Program-made: the position numbers and the translations under genes
Shown here: positions 24,505-32,774 of the stretch, in pieces
Position numbering within the stretch: position 1 is the stretch's first letter
Layout of the letters: every line of letters begins with the position of its first letter
Notes under the pieces: generated by a model
The model's input: the letters and a program-made list of their open reading frames with translations, nothing else
Told to the model about the DNA's origin: nothing
The model's database searches: none
From: Phycisphaerales bacterium
GTDB lineage: Bacteria; Planctomycetota; Phycisphaerae; Sedimentisphaerales; Anaerobacaceae
DNA length: 64,000 bases
Direction of reading: 5' to 3'
Assembly (NCBI GenBank): GCA_030602885.1
Contig: JAUVYV010000020.1
Span: 1 to 64,000, forward strand

Positions 24505-26274
24505 TCACAGGTTGTTGGCATCGGTTTGAGGTTTGAACCAGTCGGTGGTCATTGTGAGGTGCTGCAGGAGAAGCTGCATGTCCGTTGCGTCGATATTGCC
24601 GTCGGCGTTGATGTCGCCGAGCAGATAGTCGTCCGGTTTTTCAATGTTGGTAAGAATGTTTTGGAGCATGACTTCTAAGTCTGTTGTATCAACGGTACCG
24701 TCGGCATTGAGGTCATACCATAGAATGTTTTCTCTGTCGTCTGCCGGGCCGACGTTCCAGGCGAGGGCGTAGGGTGGTGTCGGATTCGGCTGGGTCGCGT
24801 CGAAGATGTTATTGTATAAGATGACTATTTCGTATTCGGTGTAGTTCGGGTCGGCTGGGCGCCATATATGCTCGACGTTATCGACGGCGCTGTCACTGTA
24901 GTCGAGCAGATAATCTTTGTCGGGGTTGTTGGGGTCGATGGCCCAGCATTCGAGGCGGAGGTTTGCATTCATTTCAGGCAGCGGCTCAAAGGGGAAGGTG
25001 TGGGCGTAGTGTTTGTTCCAGCAGACGGTAGCAGTTATCATTTTGTCGGCAGGAACATCAATGGTTATTCTGTAAACGGCTTCGGGTTTTTCGTTTTTCT
25101 GTAACTGGTTAAGGTCCCAGCCGGTATTCGGGCAGACGCCGGGTTCGATTCGGCCCGCAATTAGCTGATTGTAAGCGCGTGCGGCATTTACCATACCGGC
25201 TCCCTGGACGTAGTCGAGCGGGACATCGTGGTCATCGTCTTTTGTGAGCAGTCCTTTGCGCCAGAAAGGCAGTTTCGCGGCTGAATTCAGGAGGATGGTT
25301 TTTATTACGGCGTTGCCGGCGCTTGGCGAGGCGGCGAGATTGAGGTTCGGGTCCTGGTTTGCCTTTTGGATGAGCAGTGCAGCGGTTCCTGCGACAACGG
25401 GCGTTGCGAAGCTCGACCAGTTTCCTGCCGGGACGTAGTTGTTTGGGTCGTTGTAGTCGGCGACGATGCAATTGCCCGGCGCTACGATATCGGGTTTGCA
25501 TCGTCCGTCTGCGGTGGGGCCCGCACTGGAGCGGTCGGGATAGGCCAGCGAGAAATGTGACAGGGTTGCAGCAAGGTCGGCGGCGTTTACAGAATCGACG
25601 ACTCCGACACCGATGACGTTTGCACCTGCGCCCGGGTACAGGACCGGGTCACAGGCCCTGCAGCCGTTGCCGATGCCTGCGACCACGGTAAGGGCGTATC
25701 GTTCGGCGAGGGACTCGATTCCCCTCGTCCACCAGTCGTCAAACGGGTTGCCTATTCCGGCGACAATTATGTCGGCGTCGGGTGGTGAGCCGGTGGAAAC
25801 ATTGTTTACGAGGAAGTGCCAGAACTCGTAAACGTCTATACGGGCCTGGGGTGCTGCGCCCTGGTAATAGAAACTGCCGAGCAGCTCATCGAATGCGTTT
25901 TTGTCGCTGCCTGCGAGAATAGAGCAGATGGCGGTAGAATGCGGTGATACGCCGGGCACGGTAAAGTTGTGGTCGTGAAAGTTGAGCAGTGCATCGGCGA
26001 AGCAGTTGTGGTAGGCGGCGGGGCGGTAGTCGTTTAGCGGTCGGCCATCGGCGTATGTCATGCTCCTGGCGATGACGGCAAAAGTGATACCGGTACCTGT
26101 AAGGTTGGGGTCGAGCTGCCTGAGCTGATATATGCCAGCGTAGTTGAGTGCTTGCGGCTGGAGCGGGTCTGCATCGGGCTGCCGGGCCATGGCGGCGCTG
26201 CTTAGCAGTACCGAAGCCACCGCGAGGCATGCCATAAAGCAAAAGCCAAGATTTTTGTCAGCAGTATGAACCAA
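24505..26274 (-). CDS. Secreted subtilase-like protein with dockerin, degenerate triad
   Basis: This 589-residue exported protein has a signal peptide (about 8-27), a subtilisin-like S8 domain (about 45-360), a beta-rich domain and a C-terminal dockerin-like pair (DLNADGTVDTTDL and DINADGNIDATDM). The His box survives as SPHSTAIC, the Asn as GIGNG and the Ser as SSFATPVVAG. The Asp box, however, reads FAVIARSM where VAVIDTG is expected, so the catalytic Asp looks lost. It may be a pseudoprotease or use a different acid. I moved the start from the track's 26430 to TTG 26274 because GGAGGAAGGGA lies just upstream and the signal peptide then falls at the N-terminus. Confidence 0.8.
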   Translation of the reverse strand: MVHTADKNLGFCFMACLAVASVLLSSAAMARQPDADPLQPQALNYAGIYQLRQLDPNLTGTGITFAVIARSMTYADGRPLNDYRPAAYHNCFADALLNFHDHNFTVPGVSPHSTAICSILAGSDKNAFDELLGSFYYQGAAPQARIDVYEFWHFLVNNVSTGSPPDADIIVAGIGNPFDDWWTRGIESLAERYALTVVAGIGNGCRACDPVLYPGAGANVIGVGVVDSVNAADLAATLSHFSLAYPDRSSAGPTADGRCKPDIVAPGNCIVADYNDPNNYVPAGNWSSFATPVVAGTAALLIQKANQDPNLNLAASPSAGNAVIKTILLNSAAKLPFWRKGLLTKDDDHDVPLDYVQGAGMVNAARAYNQLIAGRIEPGVCPNTGWDLNQLQKNEKPEAVYRITIDVPADKMITATVCWNKHYAHTFPFEPLPEMNANLRLECWAIDPNNPDKDYLLDYSDSAVDNVEHIWRPADPNYTEYEIVILYNNIFDATQPNPTPPYALAWNVGPADDRENILWYDLNADGTVDTTDLEVMLQNILTNIEKPDDYLLGDINADGNIDATDMQLLLQHLTMTTDWFKPQTDANNL

Positions 26275-26640
26275 TCCCTTCCTCCGACAAAAAAGGACGA
26301 ATGCGTGCACCAGTCTTGTTTTGCATCGCCACAGCCTGCCATGTGGGCTCGACTTGCCCACTGAGTTTAGTTGTTCTACACTCATATGATACCATGAAAT
26401 GCACCCGTTTTCAAGCGAATTAGCGGCCAAGCGGCGTCTATTTAATTTATAGGCAATATTTCGGCAGTATCAAGGCCCTCGGTAAGCAAAATGAGCGAAA
26501 ATGGCCCGTTTGGGCGGAAAAATCCGGTGTGGGTCATCGGTTTAGCCCTGCCGGAGGTTATGGCTATCGGGACGCTGCTACTTCGTGTCTGCTTCAGGCC
26601 CGCCAGTGGCGGGTAAACATCGCCAGAACGCTTTGAAGAA

Positions 26641-26681
26641 TTAGGGCGAGAGAGTTGTCGTTAAATTCGTGAATAGTGAAT
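26641..26681. repeat. Border repeat, copy 2 (inverted)
   Basis: TTAGGGCGAGAGAGTTG followed by TCGTTAAATTCGTGAATAGTGAA is the reverse complement of the 3542-3585 repeat, with a few changes. It lies upstream of the GIY-YIG-like gene. A partial copy in the opposite orientation lies at the far side of the next gene (28950-28968). Confidence 0.65.
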
Positions 26682-26693
26682 TGAGCCGTGAAT

Positions 26694-26722
26694 TAAATGT
26701 TGTAGTTTTTGACCGGAAGGGT
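26694..26722. repeat. 29-bp direct repeat, first copy
   Basis: TAAATGTTGTAGTTTTTGAC plus CGGAAGGGT is repeated exactly at 26909-26937. It may mark a duplication or insertion footprint upstream of the GIY-YIG-like gene. Confidence 0.8.
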
Positions 26723-26908
26723 GCCTCGCCGGCAGGCGTAGTATTTAGTATGTAGTATTTAGTATTAGCGATCAGCGACTAAAGACTAGCGACTAATCGC
26801 GAGAGAGTCGCCATTGAAGTCGTTAATGGAGAAAAATCGGCATTTCTGAGTCAACATCGCCGTTGGGATAGACGCTCTATTCTTATAAAGGACTTTCTTT
26901 TCGCGAAA

Positions 26909-26937
26909 TAAATGTTGTAGTTTTTGACCGGAAGGGT
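26909..26937. repeat. 29-bp direct repeat, second copy
   Basis: This is an exact second copy of the 26694-26722 string, 215 bp downstream. It lies about 135 bp before the GTG start of the GIY-YIG-like gene. Confidence 0.8.
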
Positions 26938-27071
26938 ATAATTTCAAATCAGCTAACAACGAGGGCTTGAAACTGGGCGGACAGTTAATTGATTATTTAC
27001 GATTTACTATTGATTATTGGTATTTTGCCGAAAGCGCTGGCAGTGATGAAAATTCGAAAGGAGATTGTGTC

Positions 27072-27374
27072 GTGGCAAAGGAAAAACAAGAGATAATTGA
27101 CGAGATCACAACTCATATACAAAAATGTGGCGGAAACTACAGTACTTGGTATGTGGGTATTAGTAAAGATGCAAAAGATAGACTGTTCAATGAACATGAT
27201 ATCAGAGAAAAGAAAGATGCATGGATTTTTAGGACAGCTGGCTCATCTCGAGTTGCTAGAGACATTGAAGAATATTTTGTAAATACACTAGGCACAGATG
27301 GCGGTACAGGTGGTGGAGATAATACTACAGATATGGTTTATGCTTATAAGAAGGCTGCACATACCAATCCTTAG
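27072..27374 (+). CDS. Small GIY-YIG-like protein
   Basis: This 100-residue protein resembles GIY-YIG-fold nuclease domains: WYVGISKDAKDRLFNEH, then WIFRTAGSSRVARDIEEYF, then a DGGTGGGDN string and a C-terminal VYAYKK. The YVGI string takes the place of the second half of the GIY-YIG motif, R/H residues follow, and the Glu in EEYF could be the metal ligand. It would be a cytosolic single-domain protein, possibly cutting DNA. I chose GTG 27072 because AAGGAGA lies 8 nt upstream; the track's longer N-terminus is A+T-rich filler. It lies 50 bp before a membrane protein gene on the same strand. Both are A+T-rich and bordered by repeat copies. Confidence 0.65.
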   Translation: MAKEKQEIIDEITTHIQKCGGNYSTWYVGISKDAKDRLFNEHDIREKKDAWIFRTAGSSRVARDIEEYFVNTLGTDGGTGGGDNTTDMVYAYKKAAHTNP

Positions 27375-27424
27375 CAGATTTAATCTGGAGTGGTTATGCT
27401 CTATAAAAAACCGTTAATAGTAAT

Positions 27425-28882
27425 ATGGAAACAAATTTATTAAAACATATCCCTAATTTCTCTTCAACTAGCTTTTGGATTAGCCCAAAAGGTGCTATAG
27501 GGGCATTGGTAATTGGTGTTACAGTTGCTGGGGGCCTCATTACACTAGGTTGCATACCATCAGTACCTTTATGGAATATAATTACGATTATCAGCCTTAT
27601 AAGTCTTTCTGTTCTAACATGGCTACTTATAACACAAATCTATCTTCGGACTGGAAAAGGGACCAAAATCGGTCTTGCTTATGATGGCTTTTCTATTGAA
27701 CGTAAGGATTGGAACCGAACCCGTGATACATTACGTGATTTGTTTAACAATGGAAAAATTGGAAATCAAGTGTGTCTTCGGTTTGTTCCCGTCAGAACAA
27801 CAAAGATAGATCAATGTGCCAAGAATTACATGAAACGCTACGGTTTAACGATTCTCGTGGGCATACAGGAATCACCTCAAATAAATAAAAAGAATCCTAA
27901 ACATGACCAGCATCCTTTTTTCCCTGAGATTTGTGTTAGACTTACAAAGAAGGTAGAAAAACAATTTGTTGAAACTAACTTAAAACATACCATTCAAATC
28001 ATTATGCAACGCACGAAAACGATCAAAACTCTTTCCAATGTTGTAGAAGCTCGTGCACATAATCTACATGATATGATGCTCCTTTTGATAGCAGCATTAT
28101 GTTATCGTGAGGGAAAATATGAGGATTGTGCCGCAATTTCGCGATATCTCGAACAATCACTTTCTTTAATAATGAGGCCGGATCAGGAACCTCGAAACCG
28201 AATAAGATTATTGGCTATGGAAAGCTACTTGCGACCAGCAGAGGTTCCTATTCTCAATCTCCCACCATATGATAAACTTATGGAGATACGTAATTTTGCA
28301 GAAACCGCCTTAGATTATTTTCAAGATTCATATCTTGTCCCTCTTAGTTTGGCCAGAATCCGATTTTTAACGGGTGATACTGATGGAGCCATTGAACTAA
28401 CAGATCAGTACAAGGCTAAAATTGAGAAACTTCAGAATGCTGGGCGAGAGATTACCGATAGAGCTTTGGTGGTTTGTTTCCTTAATTCAGGCTTTCTTGA
28501 GTTTATCCAGGGTCATTGGGTAAATGCTTACAATGACTATTGTGACATGTTAGCCGTTGATGAGTATCGCAATGAAAATTGGGAAGGAATTATCGAATTT
28601 ATTGACTATGTTGAAACATTGGATCGCTATGAAGGTATCTGCTATCTTCAAACACTTTATAGATTAATTGCAGACCAATCTGTCCCAGCTGAACTTCGGG
28701 CAGCGGCGCAAAATTGGGTTAATCAAGACGATTCACGCGAGGAACTCAGGACTTTAATATCACACAATTATCCTTCATTAGCTAAAAAATCTGAAGAGAG
28801 AGTCGGAACACGCGAACAACAGAGAAAAACGAAACAAAGAAGCAAACGAAAAAACAAGGGGCGAAAGAAGAAGAGAAGATAG
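27425..28882 (+). CDS. Membrane protein with TPR-like helical domain, unknown
   Basis: This 485-residue protein has two N-terminal transmembrane helices (about 23-45 and 50-71), a cytosolic alpha/beta segment (about 75-200), a long helical region resembling degenerate TPRs (about 205-440), and a very basic C-terminal tail rich in Lys/Arg that could bind nucleic acid or the membrane. I recognise no family. The gene follows the GIY-YIG-like gene by 50 bp on the same strand and has a similar A+T-rich composition, so they may form a two-gene unit. ATG start, without a clear ribosome site. Confidence 0.65.
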   Translation: METNLLKHIPNFSSTSFWISPKGAIGALVIGVTVAGGLITLGCIPSVPLWNIITIISLISLSVLTWLLITQIYLRTGKGTKIGLAYDGFSIERKDWNRTRDTLRDLFNNGKIGNQVCLRFVPVRTTKIDQCAKNYMKRYGLTILVGIQESPQINKKNPKHDQHPFFPEICVRLTKKVEKQFVETNLKHTIQIIMQRTKTIKTLSNVVEARAHNLHDMMLLLIAALCYREGKYEDCAAISRYLEQSLSLIMRPDQEPRNRIRLLAMESYLRPAEVPILNLPPYDKLMEIRNFAETALDYFQDSYLVPLSLARIRFLTGDTDGAIELTDQYKAKIEKLQNAGREITDRALVVCFLNSGFLEFIQGHWVNAYNDYCDMLAVDEYRNENWEGIIEFIDYVETLDRYEGICYLQTLYRLIADQSVPAELRAAAQNWVNQDDSREELRTLISHNYPSLAKKSEERVGTREQQRKTKQRSKRKNKGRKKKRR

Positions 28883-28949
28883 AACCCGTCAGCGATGGCT
28901 CTTTGGGCATATTTCCTGCTTTTTTCCCCTCAAAATCAGTTGACATTGT

Positions 28950-28968
28950 GGCAACTCTCTCGCCCTAA
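28950..28968. repeat. Border repeat, partial copy 3
   Basis: GGCAACTCTCTCGCCCTAA matches the right half of 3542-3585 and is the inverse of 26641-26659 except for one base. With that copy it forms inverted borders around the GIY-YIG/membrane gene pair. Confidence 0.65.
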
Positions 28969-29225
28969 GTTTCTTCTGAGAATTCAGGCCAAAGCGGGCT
29001 GGCGAGGCACGCCCACGAGACGCCAAATTCAAGCCACGAACGACGAATTGCCCCCTATTTCTTTTTCAGGCCCAGGTCGTGGGCCTTTCGGTGGGTGGCG
29101 GACAAGGAAGTGAGAAGTGATCCTCTGTAGCGGGCCAAGTGAGCAGCACTATAGGACAAGGAAGTGAGAAGTAAGGAGGGCGGGCAAGGTGGATATTTGT
29201 TGACGGGCGGGAAGTTTTTGGGTAG

Positions 29226-29360
29226 TATTATACTCTTCCTTCTAATAGTGATGCCGTTTTCATTATAGCCCAATACGATGCAGCTATGAAACAATACAGG
29301 GATAAACATTATGGCTATGATGATATGGAAGAAGAAGATCGGTGGTTTACAAGTAACTGA
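29226..29360 (+). pseudogene. Possible gene remnant or small ORF
   Basis: An open frame reads SNSDAVFIIAQYDAAMKQY, then DKHYGYDDMEEEDRWFTSN and a stop. The composition looks protein-like rather than random. An ATG at 29286 would give only 24 residues and no start or ribosome site precedes the longer frame, so it may be the tail of a decayed gene. Low confidence. Confidence 0.25.
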
Positions 29361-29453
29361 TCAACACAAGGGTAATTAAAGATGTTCGGCCATATTCGTT
29401 TTTCGTGGACAGGTTAAGAAATACAAGTCATTTTCAAGCAAGGAGAAACAGCT

Positions 29454-29561
29454 ATGGGTGATAAGGGGAAAAAAGATAAAGGCAAAAGAGAAAAGCAGAA
29501 AAAGGCCCAGTTTACTCCAAAGGAAAAACGAAGATTAAAAAAAGAAAACAAGAATAAATAA
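29454..29561 (+). CDS. 35-residue lysine-rich small protein
   Basis: This short gene is missed by the ORF track. It encodes 35 residues starting MGDKGKKDKGKREKQKKAQ and containing TPKEKRRLKKE, nearly half of them Lys or Arg. AAGGAG lies 9 nt before the ATG. The composition is typical of small basic proteins seen in diverse bacteria, which could bind RNA or ribosomes. Function unknown. It stands alone, about 95 bp before the rRNA methyltransferase-like gene. Confidence 0.65.
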   Translation: MGDKGKKDKGKREKQKKAQFTPKEKRRLKKENKNK

Positions 29562-29656
29562 TTGCCCCGTGCAGTGTATTGTCGTTGATGAGTTTTTTGC
29601 TTTGATAAAGGTGCGGGGTTGGGTAGTATGTGGTTGGGGACAGAAATTTGATTTAG

Positions 29657-30817
29657 ATGGATATAAACGAGCGGAAAAACGTATTAGTGACCTGTGGGCC
29701 CGGGCTGGAAGGTTATCTAAATACTGAGCTTGGAGGCCTGGGCTTTGAAATAGTCAGCAGTCATACCGGCGGTATTATCACTCGCGGTTCATTTACCGAT
29801 TGCATGAAACTGAACCTGTATCTGCGAACCGCTTATAACGTTCTCTATCTTCTTAAAGAATTCCGATGCGGCAGCAGCGAATCGCTCTACAAACAAGTCA
29901 GCAATCTGCCGTGGGAAAATATTATCTCACCAGAGGAATATCTATGCGTACTTTCACGGGTCGATACCTTCTCGATTAACAACAGCATGTACCCGAGTCT
30001 GAAAGTCAAAGACGCAATCGTCGATCGAATATACAAAAAGGCCGGTTCGAGGCCCGATAGCGGGCCGGATAGAAGCAAAGTCGTCGTCAACCTTTTCTGG
30101 AAGAACGACAGGGCGTGGATATACCTCAATACTTCCGGATTAAAACTCTCCGACAGAAACTATCGCAAGATGCCCCACAAAGCCCCGCTGCGAGAATCGT
30201 TGGCCGCGGGAATCATCATGGCTACCGGCTACGACGGTTCGCAGGATATTGTCCTGCCTATGTGCGGCAGCGGTACGCTCGCAATAGAATCGGCTCTTAT
30301 AGCGATGAACAAACCGCCAACCGGCCTGCGAAGCAATTTTGGATTTACACACACCAAGATTTTTGATGAGCAGATATGGAAGCAAATGCGAAATGATGCC
30401 CGCAAAGCTGTGCGCAAAGGCCCGCTGCAAAAACGTATAGTTGCAACAGATATAGATGGGGAAGCTATCACCGCAGCCAGACAAAACGCGAAAACCGCAG
30501 GGGTCGAACATCTAATAGAATTTAAGGTATGCGATTTCGCTGATACCAATGTTCCGAAGGGCAAAGGCATTGTAATAGTCAATCCCGAATACGGTTTGCG
30601 ATTAGGGGAACTCGAAAAGCTCGAAAAAGAATATAAACGCATCGGAGACTTCTTCAAACAAAACTGCGCCGGCTATACCGGCTATATATTTACCGGCAAC
30701 AGGAAACTCGCCGGGAAAGTCGGCCTGAAAACCTCGGCTCGCATGATATTCTTCAACGGAAAAATCGAATGCCGCTTGCTGAAATATGAAATGTACGAAG
30801 GGACAAAACAATCCTGA
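29657..30817 (+). CDS. THUMP-domain rRNA/tRNA guanine-N2 methyltransferase
   Basis: This 386-residue RNA methyltransferase is of the RlmL/YpsC type. It has an N-terminal ferredoxin-like/THUMP region (about 1-155) beginning VTCGPGLEGYLNTEL, and a Rossmann methyltransferase domain with LPMCGSGTLAIESALIA as SAM site, ATDIDGEAI as motif II, and NPEYGLRLG where NPPYG is usual. By family it should methylate a guanine N2 of 23S rRNA, but the exact site cannot be told. It lacks the second (RlmK-like) domain of the E. coli enzyme. ATG start. It is a single gene, followed by a repeat-rich gap. Confidence 0.85.
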   Translation: MDINERKNVLVTCGPGLEGYLNTELGGLGFEIVSSHTGGIITRGSFTDCMKLNLYLRTAYNVLYLLKEFRCGSSESLYKQVSNLPWENIISPEEYLCVLSRVDTFSINNSMYPSLKVKDAIVDRIYKKAGSRPDSGPDRSKVVVNLFWKNDRAWIYLNTSGLKLSDRNYRKMPHKAPLRESLAAGIIMATGYDGSQDIVLPMCGSGTLAIESALIAMNKPPTGLRSNFGFTHTKIFDEQIWKQMRNDARKAVRKGPLQKRIVATDIDGEAITAARQNAKTAGVEHLIEFKVCDFADTNVPKGKGIVIVNPEYGLRLGELEKLEKEYKRIGDFFKQNCAGYTGYIFTGNRKLAGKVGLKTSARMIFFNGKIECRLLKYEMYEGTKQS

Positions 30818-30945
30818 AAACGAACCTGGCCAAGCGAATGGCGTGCAAGCGGCGGGTAAACTGCGCCCGCCCCACCAAGGTCGGGCAGGGAGGTTGTGGT
30901 ATTGGGGGTTGACGGGGGTGAGTGGGGGGTGTAAGCTTTTGGGTT

Positions 30946-31797
30946 ATGGAGAAGCGCTTGGTAATAAATGCCGATGACTTCGGGCTCTGCGAAGGGGTCA
31001 ACAAAGGGATTGTGCAGGCGTATAAGAAAGGTGTGCTGACGAGTGCGAGCATAATGGTGAATATGCCTGCGTCGGAGCAGGCGGCGGGGCTGGCGAGGAA
31101 GACAGCCGGGTTCGGTATAGGTGTGCATCTGAATCTTACGGAGGGTCGGCCTATATCGGAGGCGGCGTGTGTGGGTTGTCTGGTTGACGGGGCGGGGTAT
31201 TTTGCGTATTCGCCGGGCAAGTTAGCGTTTCGTTCGTTGGTGAGCAGTGATGTGAGGGTGGCTGTCGAGGCGGAATTGACTGAACAGGTAAAGTGGGTCG
31301 TTCAGCGGGGGACCAATCCGACGCATTTGGATTCGCACAAGCACGTTCACAGCTTTCCGGCGATTTTTTCGATAGTGTGCAGGATAGCGAGGCGATTCAA
31401 CATTGGTGCGATTCGGTATAGTTATGAGCCGAAGTACGTCTGCCAGGTTCCGTTTCCGCTGACGGATGCGGACGGCAGGGCGAGGGCGCGGAGAGTCAGG
31501 CTGATGACGAAGGTGAACCGTATGCAAAACGCGGACTTTTTCAAGGCGGATGCTCTTTTCGGTGTGGCGCATACGGGCAAGATAGGCGTGAATTTCCTGA
31601 AGGCGGTGTCGTTGTACGGTACGGCGGCGACGGCGGAGCTTATGACCCATCCGGGTCTGATGTACGACATAGACGGCGAGAAGACGAGGTTGGTGAGGCA
31701 GCGGGAGGCGGAGTTGGCAGCTCTTTGCAATCAGAAGGTGAAACAGTATTTCGAGGATGCAGGTGTGAAACTTGTGCATTATGGAGAGCTTCGATAG
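30946..31797 (+). CDS. YdjC/HpnK-family carbohydrate deacetylase
   Basis: This 283-residue protein is of the ChbG/YdjC family, zinc-dependent deacetylases of amino-sugar chains; the HpnK branch is linked to hopanoid glycolipids. It shows the metal-site string INADDFGL at the start, GVHLNLTEG, and DSHKHVH with the His ligands. The track starts at GTG 30922; ATG 30946 (MEKRLVINADDFG) fits the family. It overlaps the start of the glycosyltransferase gene by 17 bp, and two further envelope genes follow, suggesting work on a lipid-linked or surface glycan. Confidence 0.85.
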   Translation: MEKRLVINADDFGLCEGVNKGIVQAYKKGVLTSASIMVNMPASEQAAGLARKTAGFGIGVHLNLTEGRPISEAACVGCLVDGAGYFAYSPGKLAFRSLVSSDVRVAVEAELTEQVKWVVQRGTNPTHLDSHKHVHSFPAIFSIVCRIARRFNIGAIRYSYEPKYVCQVPFPLTDADGRARARRVRLMTKVNRMQNADFFKADALFGVAHTGKIGVNFLKAVSLYGTAATAELMTHPGLMYDIDGEKTRLVRQREAELAALCNQKVKQYFEDAGVKLVHYGELR

Positions 31798-32770
31798 GGT
31801 ACATATTGATTGTTCGGTGGTGGTGCCGTTGTACAACGAGTCGGCGGTCGTCGGTGAGCTTTATGAGCGGCTGAGCAGGACGATGACGGGGACGGGGCTG
31901 TATTACGAGCTGGTCTTTGTAGATGACGGGAGCGAGGACGATACGTTAGAGCTGGTGAAGGGGATTGCCGCAAAGGACAGTAAGGTTGTAGTAGTTGAGC
32001 TTCGGCGCAACTTCGGGCAGACGCCTGCGCTGGCGGCGGGGTTTGACAACGCAAGAGGACAGATAATAATTTCAATGGACGGGGACCTGCAGCATGCGCC
32101 AGAGGAGATACCGAGTTTTATCGAGAAGATAAACGAAGGTTACGATGTGGTGAGCGGGTGGCGGAAACGGCGGGTCGATAATCTTGTGATGCGCAAGATA
32201 CCGAGCAGGGCTGCGAACCGGCTCGCGTCGAAGATAAGCGGTGTTGATATCCATGATTTCGGAACGACGTTCAAGGCGTATCGGCGTGAGGTCATCGAGC
32301 AGCTTCGGCTTTACGGTGAGATGCATCGATTTATTCCGGCGTTGCTGTCGCAGAGCGGTGTGAAGATAGTCGAGATACCGATAACGAATATAGTGAGGCC
32401 TTCGGGGGCGAGCAATTACGGGATAGGCAGGACACTGAGGGTAGCGTTTGATTTGATAACGCTTCGTTTTCTTTTGGGGTACGTGACGAGGCCTTTGCAC
32501 TTTTTCGGAAGGGCGGCTTTGTTTTGCATAGTGGTAAGTCTGTTGCTGGGTTTGTACATACTGTTCGACAAGCTCTATTACCACGTGCCGATTTTTGCAG
32601 CTCACGGTCCTTTGGCGGGGCTGAGCGCGCTGCTTCTGTTGGTCGGGGCAATCTTCATAGCAACGGGGCTGATTGGCGAGATGATAAGCAGAGTTTATTT
32701 CGAGTCGACGGACAAGAAGATATATTCGGTGCGTAAGATACACCGCAGAGAGACGTTGTCGGCGGATTAG
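31781..32770 (+). CDS. GT2 glycosyltransferase, polyprenyl-phosphate type
   Basis: This 329-residue membrane-bound glycosyltransferase resembles ArnC and dolichyl-phosphate mannosyltransferases. It has a GT-A domain (about 10-225) with VVPLYNES, FVDDGS, SMDGDLQH (the DxD metal site) and RKRRVDN, then two transmembrane helices (about 240-265 and 275-300). It likely transfers a sugar from a nucleotide to undecaprenyl phosphate on the cytosolic face. The downstream GT83-like gene could use that donor. ATG 31781 overlaps the YdjC stop, and a phosphatase-like gene follows 4 bp later, so the three form an operon. Confidence 0.9.
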   Translation: MESFDRVHIDCSVVVPLYNESAVVGELYERLSRTMTGTGLYYELVFVDDGSEDDTLELVKGIAAKDSKVVVVELRRNFGQTPALAAGFDNARGQIIISMDGDLQHAPEEIPSFIEKINEGYDVVSGWRKRRVDNLVMRKIPSRAANRLASKISGVDIHDFGTTFKAYRREVIEQLRLYGEMHRFIPALLSQSGVKIVEIPITNIVRPSGASNYGIGRTLRVAFDLITLRFLLGYVTRPLHFFGRAALFCIVVSLLLGLYILFDKLYYHVPIFAAHGPLAGLSALLLLVGAIFIATGLIGEMISRVYFESTDKKIYSVRKIHRRETLSAD

Positions 32771-32774
32771 TAAA

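Larger units (their letters stand above)
26275..27071. other. Intergenic, repeats
   Basis: This is about 800 bp with no credible gene. It holds a CCCGC-CAGTG-GCGGG hairpin followed by TAAAC (about 26600), a reverse copy of the border repeat (26641-26681), a 29-bp direct repeat (26694-26722 and 26909-26937) and low-complexity 'tagtatttagta' text. The beginning of the track ORF at 26967 reads through A+T-rich filler and is not taken as coding. Confidence 0.6.
28883..29453. other. Intergenic with remnant ORF
   Basis: This is 570 bp containing a partial border repeat at 28950-28968, 'gtgatcctctgtag' and 'gtggatatttgttgacggg' phrases shared with 174-570, and a short open frame that may be a gene remnant (29226-29360). 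No RNA gene is recognised. Confidence 0.5.

Noticed and set aside
26967-27071. N-terminal extension of the GIY-YIG-like ORF
   Set aside because: It is A+T-rich filler shared with other intergenic DNA; GTG 27072 has a ribosome site.
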